A stretch of DNA of 64,000 bases. Origin: Tetrahymena elliotti 4EA (Eukaryota; Ciliophora; Oligohymenophorea; Hymenostomatida; Tetrahymenidae). The notes beneath the pieces were generated by a model, which saw only the letters and a program-made list of their open reading frames with translations, searched no databases and had not been told where the DNA came from. Of the stretch, positions 11,701-25,811 are shown piece by piece. The translations under genes were made by a program, and so were the position numbers. The stretch covers positions 1-64,000 of the forward strand of contig JH720308.1 of the NCBI GenBank assembly GCA_000231825.2. Direction: 5' to 3'. How positions within the stretch are numbered: position 1 is the stretch's first letter; each line of letters opens with the position of its first letter.

Positions 11701-14700
11701 CAAGAGCTTCATATAAATTCTTACATTTTTAGATATCTACTGTAATAGTTAAATATGGTTCTATAGTCTCAGCTAAGAAAGGATAATCTTCTTCCAAAGA
11801 AAGAATTTCATTGGATAATTAACCTCCTATCAATTCCTATAACAAATCTTTTTATGGAGTAGGTTTTAACTCATCTTCTAACTTATCAGTTATTCTATTG
11901 AAAAATTCATTAACATCCTACTACACTCTAACATTAATTTGTTCTCCATCGAATCCTTGTTTAAAATGAAATTTTAATGAAATTTTTATGATTATTTTTT
12001 CAATTTACCTTTTATTGATTCTATAAGACTTGTTGGCCAGACAAATTACTTAATAGTAGATTCCATAGATGCAAACAGATTTTACAATTAATAAAGAGTA
12101 TGCTCCTTGTAAAGCTAATGATAAGCATCATTAACATCATTTTACCTTTTAGGCTATTAAACTTCATCAATCTCCATTTAACCATTATTAGTATTAAATT
12201 AATTTGCTGGGGGTGGAGCAAGTGGTAGCTGAGATTATGATTTTTATTAATTATTTAAGATAATTTAAGCATTTAGAATAGCCTTTCTGAAATCCTTAAT
12301 CATGAAAAATTGTTATAATAAGCTATTAATATAGCAGGTACATCCCAAATTTTTAAGACCAACAAACCCATGAGCAGGCTTTAAATTAACATCTGAATCT
12401 TAATCATTAAATTGTAAATGCTATTGGTTTGTCTATATTGTTCTAAAAACAATCCAGAAATTCTCTTGAGAAAATGAACAAAGTGTTAAAATGAGCTTAA
12501 GAGCAGCTTATCTTGTTTCACGGTGCTTACACTTTGGAAGTTCTACAAAGTTAGAAACATCCATATCTTAACTTGGTATGTAGAACAAATAATCGATCAT
12601 ATTTTAAATGAGTTAAGGATTTGAGTTAGCAAGTGTGTGGTTTCTAATAATTAATTCTTAAGCAAATTTGAACAAAGATGTTAATACCTATTTTAATTTT
12701 AAAGATTTAAAAAATGTAGCATCATTGAATAACTTTTTATTACTTTGTCTTAGTTGTTTTGGTAACGAGTCTCTATGATTGGACGATTTTGAATGGCATT
12801 AATAATAATATTATACAAATTTTAAATATTTAGACCAAGGTTTTAATTAATTTGTTGCTCATCGAAATTCTAAATAAAAGTTAATATAGCCTAGATATAC
12901 TCATCACAATTAGCAAACGAAACATTATTTATAAATTGTTCGAATAAGCTAAGTAGAGTTTGCAAAAAGAATTAGCGAGTTTTGAATGGATTTTAAGCTT
13001 CTTCTTCTATTTTAATTAAAATAAGTAAATAATAAAAAAATGGAATAATTTACCAATCTGATGATTTGTGTTTTATTCAATGAAATGAGTTACAAAAAGG
13101 ATAAACTCTAAGGTTTTAAAACGAATTCTTAAGCTTTGGCATCCAAATAATTAGAATACAAGTAATTCTCTTATTCTAATAAATTATTAAAGAACAGTTA
13201 TATTGCTAGGAATGAAAATAATGCATGATTATATAAATCCTAGACATTCAAAAAGCATATCTTCACAGGTTAGCTCTTAAGTTTGTGCAAATAGAGAAGA
13301 GGTTATTTCTAAAATTTCAATGCACTTTTAAGAAATTGTATTTAAATTAATTACAGATTATAATTTTCCTAAGAGAACAGGATCGGATTCAATGCTCTAA
13401 ACTAAATCATAAATCTCACTCAATTAATTATTATTGCTAAGGTTATTTTCATTTTATCCTTAATTTTATTGATTTGTGCCACTATCTGTAGGAGCAGCTG
13501 AAGGCATCTCTTCCATTTTATTTTAGTTCTAAGCTGATACAATTTAAGCCCTATCTTCATCACTCATTCCTGCATTAGGGTTGTTCATAGGACCAATAAA
13601 ATCTTGGATTTTTTCCTCCGCTTACATTTGATTTGATTAATTATTTCTGTTACCTCTATTACCTCTATTTGAATTATTGGTATTGCTTAAATTGTTATTA
13701 TTTGTTTAGCTTTTATTTTTCTCACTTTGGTTTGTTAGGATAATTTTTCTTAAAATACTTTAAGGATTAGAGTTGCTCATCAAGAAGGCTTCAACATAAG
13801 TTTTAACCACATATAAAATGTTTTAAAAGCTCTTTAGCTACTTCTAAATATTTAAAGAGACATCTGTATTTTAGCCTTCTGTGTTTGTTCTTACAACAAT
13901 GTTTTAAAACTCAAAGTACTCTCTTAAATTTACACTAATTAAAGCGTTATACAAGAATGTAAATCCATTTGATTTGACAAAATTAATTCTAAAGTTTTTT
14001 CTTTAAAAATAGACTTCTCTTTCTCTTGGGTCATTAGGAAGTTAATGGTTATTAAAGCCAGAAGTGAAAAGATCTGTGTTACAGTTAACAATTTTAAAGA
14101 TCATTTGGAGTCTGTAGAGGATTACATACTTATTCTATACATTAAGGAAAGCCTACCAATTCTTCATGCTCTCTTCAGTATTGTCTACATTTTAGCAAAG
14201 TTCATTTATAGCAATTGATGATTTTTTGCTAACTGGAAGTATAGTTATGATATCCCATATCTTTTATTAGAATTATGGATTATCAATTTCAAGCAATTAG
14301 AATAAAAATTCAAAATATTCTTCATGATTAGATATTATTTTAGAAAAAGAAATTTTCCCATCTTTTGCTAACAAGTCATCACTATCATCCTATTCATTCT
14401 TATCTTCTTCTAAAATGTTATCATTGTTGTTATTATTCCCTTCTTCTTTTTGGTGATTATTCTTGTAGCTATTACTTCCAAAGCTTGCATCTAAATCTAT
14501 ATTTTTACAAGGGTCAGCAGTCTTCATCCCAAAGTCTTAGCTAATAACTTATTCTAATAAAGAGAATTAAAAAATAAAATTCAAATAAATTTGAATTACC
14601 TTATTGTAAAAATTTTTATTCATAATCTCCTACTTCTAATCCATCAACAAAGATATTAACTACTTCACCAATATCCTCTTTTTTATCTCTTAAGACAAAC

Positions 14701-17700
14701 TCAATGAAAGCATCGTTTAAGCTATCATTATCTAAAATCATTTTTATTTATGCAACCTTTTCTCTAAGATCTTCTTTGGGTTTAGAATCATTTATATCTA
14801 TTGCATAACCTAGTGGGATTGCTTAATTATTCATCGAATAATCATCAAATTCCATAACATCAATTTTTTTGCTAATCTTCAAAGTTTATTTATCTTAAAT
14901 TTTGTAAAAGCTGACTGTTTTATTCAAATCCCCAATAATTTATCCAGAGCAAAAAGCCTCCAACTAATCAGCTCTTACCTTAGGATTCATCATATCTAAA
15001 ATAATTTAATATATTAATCTTCTTAAAAATAAAAAAAAAAATATTGAACTTTACCTCCTATGATTGTAAATACTTCTCTAATTGTTTAGTTTGTTTTCAC
15101 TGAAATCTAAAATTTATCTTGGCTTTAGCTGTGATATTAGTTTTCTATTTAAATGGAAATAACCGAGAAGTTTTATCTCATTTATGTGGGAACATGAGCA
15201 GATTTGTCAATATTTTTTAGAAGCTTATTTAAAAGATCAAGAGAACGTTAAAGAACTTAGTTGTAGTGATTTTTGAGCATATCCATTTCATTTTGTTAAT
15301 TAAATAGAATTTGATTGTTATTTTATTAATTATTCTAAGCACCAGCTAATCCATTAGCTGTTAGAGCGTCATACGATTCTCTTAATTGAACCATAATCAA
15401 TTGAATGTAAAGTTGTTTTATTTTTTGTGAGACTTCGGGCTCACTGTATTAGGTTGCAAGGAGAATGATTTTTGAAATAATTGTTCCTGCATGATTGGAA
15501 ATGGCTTGATCTTAGTGAGTTAAGTAAATTTACCAGAAGCGCTCGATTCCCAAAATTTAATCAGTTGTTATAGTATAATTTATGAAATTTGTAGGAGTCT
15601 AAGGATCTAAGGATGAAGGACTCATTTTAGATGGTTCAAACAAATTAATTACATAACCATTTCCTTAAATTTATACAAAGTTTTTAGCATATTCATTAAT
15701 GTAAAAGAAATAAGCTTCGAAACAGTTCATAATAACTGCAGAGAATTATTAAATATCAAGACGAAGAAGAATTTCATTAAAAATAAAAGAGAAATTTTCT
15801 TTATCAATAAGCTCAAAGCATTACTTAGATTGTTATTAACCATAAGTTGATTCTAAATTTATAATACTTTGTTAGGCCTTATTCATCTGTCTTTGCTCAA
15901 TGACCAATTAAATTAAAAGATTAAAAAATAACTCTTTTTCTTAAGGAATATTCTCATTTTTACAGAATATATCAAATAAATTTTTTATTAGATTCACATT
16001 AAATTTTAATTTTATTCCTCTTAAGCTTTCCAAAATAGCTTTAAGTCTCTCTTTACAAGTCTCGATGAACTCCTTGTAAACGTTTTAGTAATTCTATAAA
16101 GTATGTTCATCAACAGCATTTAAAATTTTAAAATTTAAAAATGGAATTTTTAGTGCTTCCTATTTAATTTTGTGAGTTAAAGTCAATTATTATTGTTGTT
16201 GCTATTCGTTTCTAAAGGGACTGCTACTGGCTTCATTAGGTTACATAGATTTCAAAGAACCTTTTTTATTGCCACTATTATAATGTGTGGCTTCATCTTC
16301 CATTACATAAGGAGAAGACAATATTGGAGATGAGATAATCTAATTATTATTTTAATTGATTCTTTTAAAATCATCAAGAAGTTATATTAACTTAACAAAG
16401 TGTAGCTTATATTTTTCCAAGCTTTGGAGCACACAATTTTAAAAACATATTTTTTATTCTAAAAATTAAAATAATTCTTCTGATGTCGAGAATATTTTAT
16501 CATCGTTAATGTCTTCGATTGGAAGACTTCTATTTAAGCTGCAGATAAAATCTAATGACTAATCAATCATTTCTTCTTTGCTAATCATGTCAATACACTT
16601 ATTAAGTAAGTCCTTTTATTTAAAAGCAATTCAATAATCTACTACTAAATATAAATTGAATGAATAAAATTACGAATTTGAGAGGTCTAAATTATTATTC
16701 AACTATTTACTTCATAATTTCAATACATTTATCAACTAGTTCTTAAGACATTGTATTGTATTAAGTGCAAGCATTTCTAATTATTAACCACAAGTATTCA
16801 TACATTCTAATAGCTTCATCTTTCACAACTGTTACATATTTACCAATTCTTGCAAAGTTTATTTCACCTTCTCTATAATTTCTTCCTTTAGACTGCATTC
16901 CAAGGTAATTGGAGTTTTTATATGGCCTTCTCTCACTTTTTGTTTTATCAAATGTTTAGTCACAAGGATTATTGTTTTCAAAGTCTGTTTAATTTTTTTG
17001 AATGCACTTTCTAATACTTTGCTTAATATCTTGTTCTGGATCCTACTAATTATCATCACCCACTATTTTAAAATTTAATTTTGTTAGCTTTTGTAAATTA
17101 TTGTCTATTTAATTTTACTTGAAGCTTCATTTGATCTCACATCTTCATCAGTTTCGTTGTTTTAATTCTTGTTTGAATTCACTTGAAAATGAAAGAAATA
17201 ATTAATTAAAGAATAAAAATATTAATTAAATAAGATTACTTTGTCCAACTTAAACATTTTAAATCATATCTTCTTATAAATTATCTCTAGAATTGCTATT
17301 TTTATTCATACTTTTCAAAGTCTTGTTTAGTGCATTTGTACTTCTAAAATTTTATTAATTCTCCATTTCATTTGCAGGGATATGTGTGACATTATAAAGC
17401 TTAGAATTAAGCATGATCGCTTTAATCAAATTAATTGATTCTAAATCTATTTCTGGAAATGGAGTTTTTTGAATTTCATTAAAAACAAGATCAAGATCCT
17501 CTACATTAATAATATCTGCTAAATTATTGAGCAAAGAATACACACAAGAACGCAAGGAGTGATGCTTTCCGACAGCCAAACGGTAAATATATAAAATCTA
17601 GTCTTGATTAAGGCTATCTGAGTTATATAAAAATTTAACTATTGGGTAACTTCTTTTAATGATTTCATGATGTGAATACTCATTAAAAATTCTATCAAAA

Positions 17701-19964
17701 ATTTGCCTATAAGTAATCCATTCTAAAAGACTTTTTTTAATATTAATTTCTTCATTTTCACTCCAAACAGGGAAGTAAATTGTATTATTAGGAACAATAT
17801 AACCTTCTTAAGGTGCTTTAAAGTAAAAAGAACAATAATTCATGTTGTATTAATTTTCTTCACCTATCAATTTATTCATTTTTGAGATTATGTTTGTTAT
17901 GCCTGTAACTTTTTGCTAAAGCTGCTAGCTTGAAAAGAAAACAAAGTAAAATTCCAATTCTAAAAAGTTGATAAATCTTTCTGATTCGCTGTACTAAAAG
18001 CTAGTATTAGAAATGTGGGAGATAGCTTTCAACAATTTTTCTATGAAATTAGGTGGTAGTTGTTTAGTGTTTGACTAAATCTTGAGAGGAAGATCTTTAA
18101 TTATCAAAACAAGCTCATTTGTTATTTAGTTGTGAGTTTTTCTGGTATAAACATCATTGCAATAAAGCTTCTTCATCAGCTTAAGGATATCTTTAATCTG
18201 AATTATATTGTTGCTATTCTTTAAGATATCTATTAAATACCTCTCATAACCAAATTCACATATTTTAATCTTGATTATATCTCTGACGAGATACATGTGT
18301 TCATATTAGCTATTTTCAATTTTTTCACTGCGTGGCTTGTGTTTTTCTTATGTTAGCTCAATAACTTTTTCCTAAAAATATTTTAAAAATAGTTGTTGAA
18401 TTTGAAACCAATAAAACCTGATCAAAAAAATAATTAATTGTTTAGACAAAATACTATATAAAGCTCTAAAGTAAAATAATTAAATATTACATAAACCAGC
18501 TTTGTATCTATATTACTTTTGGAATAGAAATTTGTGTTGTATGAAACACCTGCTACAATAATTTATCTTAAGTTCTCGTTTTCAGCTAAAAATAGTAGAG
18601 AAAAAAGGACAGATTTTAATATAAATAGAGTTCCTTCAACCAAAATATCAAGATTATTCATATTGCTATGGATTTAACAATAAAAATTAACAATTAATTA
18701 ATGATTTTAGAAATAATAAAAGCATTTTACGATGGATTTAAATCGTATATTGATTTTATAAGGGGGCTCAGTATAGTCTAAATAAATTGCTGTATTTCTG
18801 CTTTTTAAGTAATTCTTCCCTTTTTATAAAAAATAATAATTAAAATAATACTCTTTTTAATCTCCAATCATGTTTAAATTTTTATAAACTAGTGAGATGT
18901 GAATTTTATAACAATATCTTATGTATAATTTAAAAAACAGTAAAATTATTTACCTTAATTATATTCTCTAAGATATAGTATGCTTATGTAAAGTAGATCT
19001 TATCTGAATTTTTCACTAAATTTATTTTATATGTTAATTAAGATTAATAAAGATATGTTTTTATTTATTTGATAACTATAAAATTATTTAATTCATTTCT
19101 TATTTAAATCATATCCTCTCCTGCAGATACATATTTCCCTCTTATTATTAATCCAAATTTAAAAAAATATTACAAATGCTACAATGATCATTCAATCCTT
19201 AGAAAACTTAAAATTCTATTGCTTCTATAATCGGTATATCTGTCTATTCATACTAAACTTATTCTTCTACTTATCTGTTTTACTCCAAATCGTTGTCTTG
19301 ATTTCCTGCATTTAAATTTATTTCAAGCTCTTGTTCATTATTTTATTCTCTCTGCTATTGTTATTATTATTGCTACTCTTTTTTAAGATTAAAATTTGCA
19401 AAAATTTGTTTATTGAGGAGGTTATTTTAGAATTACATAAAATTTGTTGAGCGTCCATCTTCTCTTCTTCCTTTCCTTCTTCTAATTTCATTTTGAATGC
19501 TTGTACTAATCAATTTACTAACTAAGATTCCAATGTGATATAATTCTGTTTTAAGGAGCTTTAATAGAAGTGTGTAAATTATTGTTATTACTTTTTCTTT
19601 ATCTTGTTTACCAATACTATAAATTTTAAGAAACAAATATTTTATTTATTTGTTTTTATTGTTCAATTGAATAAATCCTAATATTTGATAAAAAATTTGG
19701 AGCTGCTTTAATTTTATTAAAAGAAATTATAAGTATCTTTGTTTTAATATTCTTTTTTTCTAATAAGATAGATTTCAGCGCTCTTCATTTTTTATCAAAT
19801 ATGTTTGCTTGTAAATTAAAAATTTTTCTACATTATGATTAGTTAATCAGACACAGTGAAAGTGATTAATATCTAATCTCATTTGAGTATCTTATAATAA
19901 ACTAAGGTTTTGAGATCAGAAATTTCAAAACTTATAAATTGCTTCTTGTTTTTTTTGCTTTCAT
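8737..19964 (-). CDS. giant ubiquitin-specific protease (USP9X/USP24/USP34-like)
   Basis: Cysteine protease removing ubiquitin from proteins. An intron-rich minus-strand gene of about 11 kb encoding roughly 3000+ residues. The C19 catalytic core lies at about 10990-12400: Cys box GLKNLGCTCYINSLLQQFF (Cys codon 12334-12336), finger region with CEKY...KRSC and LPNNLVLTLKRFDFDF, His box VHNGTSESGHYYSFI (His codon 11357-11359) and WYEFND. The finger has CEKY where CxxC is usual, so zinc binding may be lost. A long helical N-terminal part without other recognised domains precedes the core, and about 700 residues follow it, ending in an acidic tail (KKEDYDDDNEE) and TGA. A Q-run and E/Q-rich stretch near 19300-19380 belong to the N-terminal exons. 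The 5' end is uncertain: exons are convincing to about 19760, and the candidate ATG at 19964 needs an ill-defined splice. Family known from sequence; exact exon list not resolved. Confidence 0.82.
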
Positions 19965-20952
19965 TTTAAAGTCATCTTCAATAATTTATTCTAATCAGGT
20001 AGGTGTGTCATTTTTTCTTTCATTTAATCCAAGGAAAAATAAAAATTGTCACCTCATTTTTGAATTAAAAAATATTTTTATTATCAAAATAAAAAATTAA
20101 TTAAAAAATATTGCCAATTTATTGAAACCTCATTTCAGAAAATTTGCTCTCATCATAAATTAAATATTTTTTGACGAGTTAAAAGAATATAAATTATTAT
20201 TCTTCAAATTAAAAATGTAAGTAATTTTTTAAGTATAAATTCATTCAAAAACTATTTTATCTCAAAGAAAAAAATAATTGATAGATTCAAATTTAAATTT
20301 AAAGAATCATAAAACAATATTTGGCTTTATTGATTAAAATTTAATATTATATAAATTTTAAAATCGATTAGACTTAAATATTTTTATGTTTAATCTACTT
20401 TTTAACATTATTTATAAAATATCAAATAAATATTCTAATAAAATATCATTTAATTAAGAATAACTTGCAAATCATTCTAAGTAAGATTTGCAATAACCAT
20501 ATGTTTTTTTAAATGATGTAAAATCTTCGATTTATTTTATTCATTCAATTTTATTTTTTTTTTTATTTTCCTAAAATATTTTCACTGAATTCTCTGAATC
20601 AAATTAGAATAAAATAATTGATTTGTTAATATTTAAATTTAACTTTAATCTCCCAAAAGATTTATTTGTTTTTTAAACAAAAAAATAATTTTAAAATGAG
20701 TAACTAATAATGTTTTGATTTAATTTTTTGTACACAAAATGTCTAACAAATATTCTTATAATGATATAAAATTTTATATCTTTGAATTTAATTAAGAATA
20801 ACTATTTAATTTTTCTAAGATATCTTAAAATAAGTTTAAAGTGTTTTTTTATATTTTAATATTTACAGAAGTAATTATATTTTATTTATTCAGCTGCTTT
20901 TCTATTATTTTAGCTTTTTAATTTATTAATTCTATGTAAGAAAGTAGAGATT
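19965..20952. other. AT-rich spacer, no gene seen
   Basis: Between the start of the giant protease and the end of the next minus-strand gene. An alternative first exon of the protease (MKEKMTHLPDQ... near 20030) may lie at its left edge; the rest shows only AT-rich repeats. Confidence 0.45.
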
Positions 20953-23900
20953 TCATTATTCGTATTTATGGTGCTAAAAATTAAAAAAAATGTATTAATA
21001 GATGTTTTGATAAAAATAATTTATATTTACAATATCTCTTAGCTCTGCGCTTTTGTAACTTAAGTTTTGTAAAATTGTGCTAATTTGAGAGCTTAATTCT
21101 GGTACTAAAGTGGCATAAGATTTCTTTAATTTAACTAAAGTTTGAATAAATTCATCAGCTCTATGATATACTACAGTTATCATGTCATTAGCTGCACTTT
21201 ATTTTGCTAGGAATCTCCAGTAAAATAGAGAGCTCATTCCCAAATCCTATAAAAATTAATAAATAAAATTATTTAAATTTTATTAAATTAAAGTGATTTA
21301 CCTTTTAAACTTTAACTAGACACATGTTAGCTAATCCATTAAGAATATCAGGACCGGTACTTTCATCATCTATGCACATTTCTTTCAAAACATCTCTCTC
21401 TGTATATAATGTGTGGATTAGTTCTAAACACTATCATAATTTTTTGTTTATTTAATATTATATTACTTAATAGATCAAAAAAAAATTACTTAGAAACACT
21501 TGACCATAATGTTAACAGAATAAAGTGATTCATCCATGATTTAGAATAATGATTCTACAATTTCAAAATCAATTAAAGCTCTTATTCCCTTAGGATTTTT
21601 CATAGTGTAAAATACTATATCAAGTGAATGACTTATAAACTCTTCTTGGATTTCCTCTTTTTTCAAAAGTTTAGCAATTCCATTCAAATCACCTGCATCA
21701 ATATATTCATAAGTTCTTGGCTCTTAAACTAAGAAAACTAATATTTTTGCAGCTGTTATAGCTGTTTTATAATCTAAATGATGACAATTTTAAACAACTT
21801 TCATAATAAGTTCTCTGCCCTTCAAATCAACTATGTAACCATTCATAGTTTCTTTTTCACATATACCAACAAGCATTAAACCATAATTAATACCATCAGT
21901 TAAGTTAACACTTCTTAAATATCCCTCCACTATAGCTCTTAGAACATCTCTGTCATGTAAGTGATTTACCATAACACCTTTATTTTTGTATAATATTAAT
22001 ATCTAATTAAAAAAGTATCAATAATATTTACTCTCCATTTTATCCCATAAAATGTGAATGATTTCTAAGACTAACTATTCTGTTTTATTGTCGTTTTTGA
22101 GTCTTGCATCACAGAAAAGACGCATGATTCTTTGACATAGTAGATGCTCGTCAGGACAGGGGAAATCTTCAATTAAAGCACGAATAATTTTCAAACTCTT
22201 ATAAAGAACATCTCTGAGAGGTGTTACTTCTTTGAGAGTTTCTCCTTCAGCAACTTCGAGATTTCTTAAGATGAGTCCAGTTCCTTAGACATTAATCATT
22301 TCACATTCCTTTTCCTATTTTAAATTGTTTATATTTAGATATTCATTTATTCAAATAATTTTTTACATTAGAATGGTCAATAAGTTTTTTGAATAAATTC
22401 AAAGCATGAATTCTTGTGGTAGGGTAAGGTGATGTTCCTGCTACTGTACCTATTCTTTCAATAATGTCAGTTTTATAAAGCATCTTTTGGTAAGAGAAAG
22501 TTGGAATGATCAAGCTCATGCTATTTAATACAATTCAAAAGGGTTGATTGATAAAATTGAAAACTTTTGTTTTAAAATATACCATTATAAAGAATTAGAT
22601 AAAATGCTATTATTGTCTGACATAATAAGTTATGAAAGTTTTAAGAGTTGCTTAATATCCTTAATCGAATTTATGAATTACTCTTCAGGTAATAAAGGAA
22701 CTAGCAAAGCAAGGGTTGCTCTTTGAATTTCACCATTAATATTATCTAAGTTATCAAGTAAAGGTTAAGCAATATCAAAGGAAACCATCTTTTTTTTAAT
22801 TTAAAATTTATTTTGAATTGAAAAAAACGAGAAAGAAAATATTTACAAAGTTTATAAGAGCTTTTTTCCTTGCCATCATGTGCAAAACATTTAATGAAAG
22901 CAGCTTTGGCCATTCTTTAGCATCTTACTTAACATATTAAACTAAAGTTTTAAGTCCATTAACATTCATTAATTCATCAGACATAGATTCAGTCCAATCC
23001 ATATTAGCATTATCCATGTAAGACAAGACTTTCAAAGCACTCATATGCAAATTATGATAATCTTAAATGTCTTCATCCATTCTTGGTGGTCTAAGATTTT
23101 TTACAATAATATTGCCATTTTAAATCATTCTGATTTCTTCTTTTGTCAACTTTTTAAATTAAAAATCATTTATTTTGTTAGGAAATAAAAATTTAAAATA
23201 ATTTTACTCTATCTAAATCAATTGTGTCTGCCATTAAAAGTGTAGTTAATTCATAAAGTTAAACATTATTAACTTCAAGAGCTTCTCTAAATACCTTAGG
23301 CTTTAATTCTTCTGATTAGGTGAAATTTTCTCTTAAAGAATCTGTTTGCATAAGCTATTTGATATAAATTGAAAAATTTATTTAAATTTAATAAGAATAA
23401 TTAATTGATTACCTTTTCTAAAAGCTAAATTCTATATGAAATATTGTCTTAGTAGTATTTCCAGTACACAGCCCATTCTTTTAATGATCTGATATACTTA
23501 ATCTTCATAAATGGATTATTACCATCATTAGCAGGTTAAATTACTTATGAGCCTACTACTTTAGTACCTGGAGTTTAGGGTAAAACTATTGAGCTATTTC
23601 CATTCTTGAAATTAGAAAGTGTAGAGTAGTTTAAGGTTCCTTACTATTAATCTAATATTTTAGCTTTTAATCCTGATGAAGGAGTAGTAGATCCAAGTGC
23701 TTTATCAAATCCACTTGAAGAGCGACCTTGTTATCTAATTGCTGGCATTTAGAAATTAGAAGATGCACCTTCTAAAGTCTTCTTTCTCAACCTTTATGTT
23801 TCTTCTTCACTTTGAACTACCTTATATCTAAGCTAAGCTATTTCCCTTTCTTTATTGCTAATTAACTAAAGTAACTGTTTATTTTATTCTTGATTTTGAT

Positions 23901-25811
23901 AATTTTCTATTTTCATTTTATTGATTTCATTCTCTGTTGAGTTTACGATTTAATTTATTTCTTAATTTAAATCTTTAATCTTTTTCATGAATTCGTTCTT
24001 CTATGCTTCATATTCTTTTAGCAGTTTATTTCTTTCTTATTTTTCATGACTTAGTTATTATTCAAGTTGAGCATTAAACACAGAGAGCTCTCTTGATTTG
24101 TCTTTTGCATTTCTTGCTTCATTCTTTAATTTGACCAAATCTAATTTAGTTAATTCATCTTACTTTGTTATTTCATCTTCTAAAATTTTCATCTTTTAAT
24201 TTGTGTTTTAAATTTCCTATTTCATGGTAACCTCTAGTCCTTCTCTTCTTAACAAGAGTTCCTTCAGAACTTCTATGAGTTGCTAATTATCTTTTTTTTA
24301 AATATTTTTTATATGAATAAAAATTTGAATTAAAAATCTAACCTGTTTCTTGCATTTTTTATGCTTTTACAACCCTATTATCTATTGACTTGTGAGCTTC
24401 TGAATCAACAAGTACTTCTTTGTAATAAGTACGAATAGTATTGTAAGCTTCGTTTATAACTGATTAAAGTTTTCTAACTTTTTCTTCATTTCTTTCTAAA
24501 TCTCTATTTTTTCTTAAAATATTTTCTTCATAATCTCTAATCTTTTAATTTAACTCAGCTTCGTTGTTTGATACTTTACCATCTTTTAAATTTTATTAGT
24601 CTCTGTAAGAATTAAGAACTGCTGATGGTCTCTTATAATCTTCGTTTTCATCTAACTATAATCTAGTACCCCTCTCTTATTCCATCATTTCTATTTTATA
24701 TTGAAGCTTTTCTTATTCTTCATTCTTTTTATTTAAAATAACTTTTAAATCATCTACTAAGTTAACCAATTCTGCAATTCTTTTTGAACTTGGTTCAATA
24801 TCCATTCCTATTTTGTTAAATTTAATTGAAAATAAGCGAAATTATTTGATCTTATAATATAACATGAAATCAACAATAAATTAAATAGATATGATAATAT
24901 TATCTGTTAAAACAACAAATTTCATACCTTATTTTTAATTTAATTCTTTGCGAAGTAATTTATTTTCTCTTGTTAGAATTGATTTTTCTTCAATAAGATT
25001 CTAAATACTATTTTCATATTATTTATTCATTTATTTCATTTACTACTGAAGAGCGTATCGCTTATCTTCACTTTCACGCAAAAGCAATTCTCTCTGTAGA
25101 TCATCATTCTTATCTGGATTTATAATTGTTTTTCTTAGATGATTAAGTTCACTTTCCATAGTATCGTTTTTATGTTTCAACAAATCAGAAATCTACTCAA
25201 GAGTTTCATTTTGTATTTCTAATGATAGAATTCTCTTTTTCAGTTAAACCACATCTGAAAATGGAACTGTTGAACCGTTTTATCCTATTTTTGCAGATGA
25301 TTAATCGAATTCTTTTGGTAGAGTTTTTTATTCACTTAGATACTAACTCTATGGGATAAAATTTCTGCCTTTAACTGAAGGAGATTAATATACACTTTTC
25401 GTTTTTAGTCTTCTTGGATTCTTTTAATCTAACTAAATTATAGACTAAAATTTAATAATTATAAAATGATTTCTAAAAATTTTGAAAAATTCTTATAACC
25501 AAATATTTAATGAAAATAAATTTTGCCCATATCTTAATCAACTCTTGTTATGTTTTTAATTTCAAAATATTGTGAATTGCTTACGAACTCAGAATTCTCG
25601 TGATCAAATGAATCAAGTCTTTTAATTGGTCTTTAAAATATAAATATAAAAAAAAAATAAATAAATAGATAGATAGATAATGCAGCGATAAGTGCTTAAT
25701 AGCAATTTACGGGTATTTGACCTATTCATCCTCAGTTAAAAAGTCACTTTTATTTAGCCTATCGTTAGTTTTGCGAGTTTTTACTGCGCTATTTCCTCTC
25801 TACCAATACAT
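20953..25811 (-). CDS. coiled-coil plus armadillo/HEAT-like repeat protein
   Basis: No named family recognised. Multi-exon minus-strand gene of well over 1000 residues. First exon starts MYWQRGNSAVKTRKTNDR and splices (donor CC|GTAAAT) to IKRLDSFDHENSEF. The N-terminal half (about 23750-25450) is long, charged coiled coil, for example LKKRILSLEIQNETLEQI and LTRENKLLRKELNQK. A Ser/Gly/Gln-rich hinge follows (GRSSSGFDKALGSTT). The C-terminal half (about 21000-23200) is a series of leucine-rich helical repeats resembling armadillo/HEAT, such as NHLHDRDVLRAIVEGYLRS and TTLLMADTIDLDRV. The 3' end is best explained by a final intron starting GTAAATATAAATT (TTTTTAG acceptor), leaving ELRDIHHKYEQ then TGA. 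Such architecture is common in ciliary and basal-body scaffolds, but location here is inference. Confidence 0.8.
25658..25680. repeat. short AATA/GATA tetranucleotide repeat
   Basis: Run of AATA then GATA units (ataaataaatagatagatag) inside the first intron of the coiled-coil/armadillo gene. Simple-sequence repeat, no sign of function. Confidence 0.6.

Noticed and set aside
18661..18690. A 26-nt micro-intron in the giant protease
   Set aside because: Another frame (TEPPYKINIRFKSIVKCFYYF...) runs straight through without any intron.
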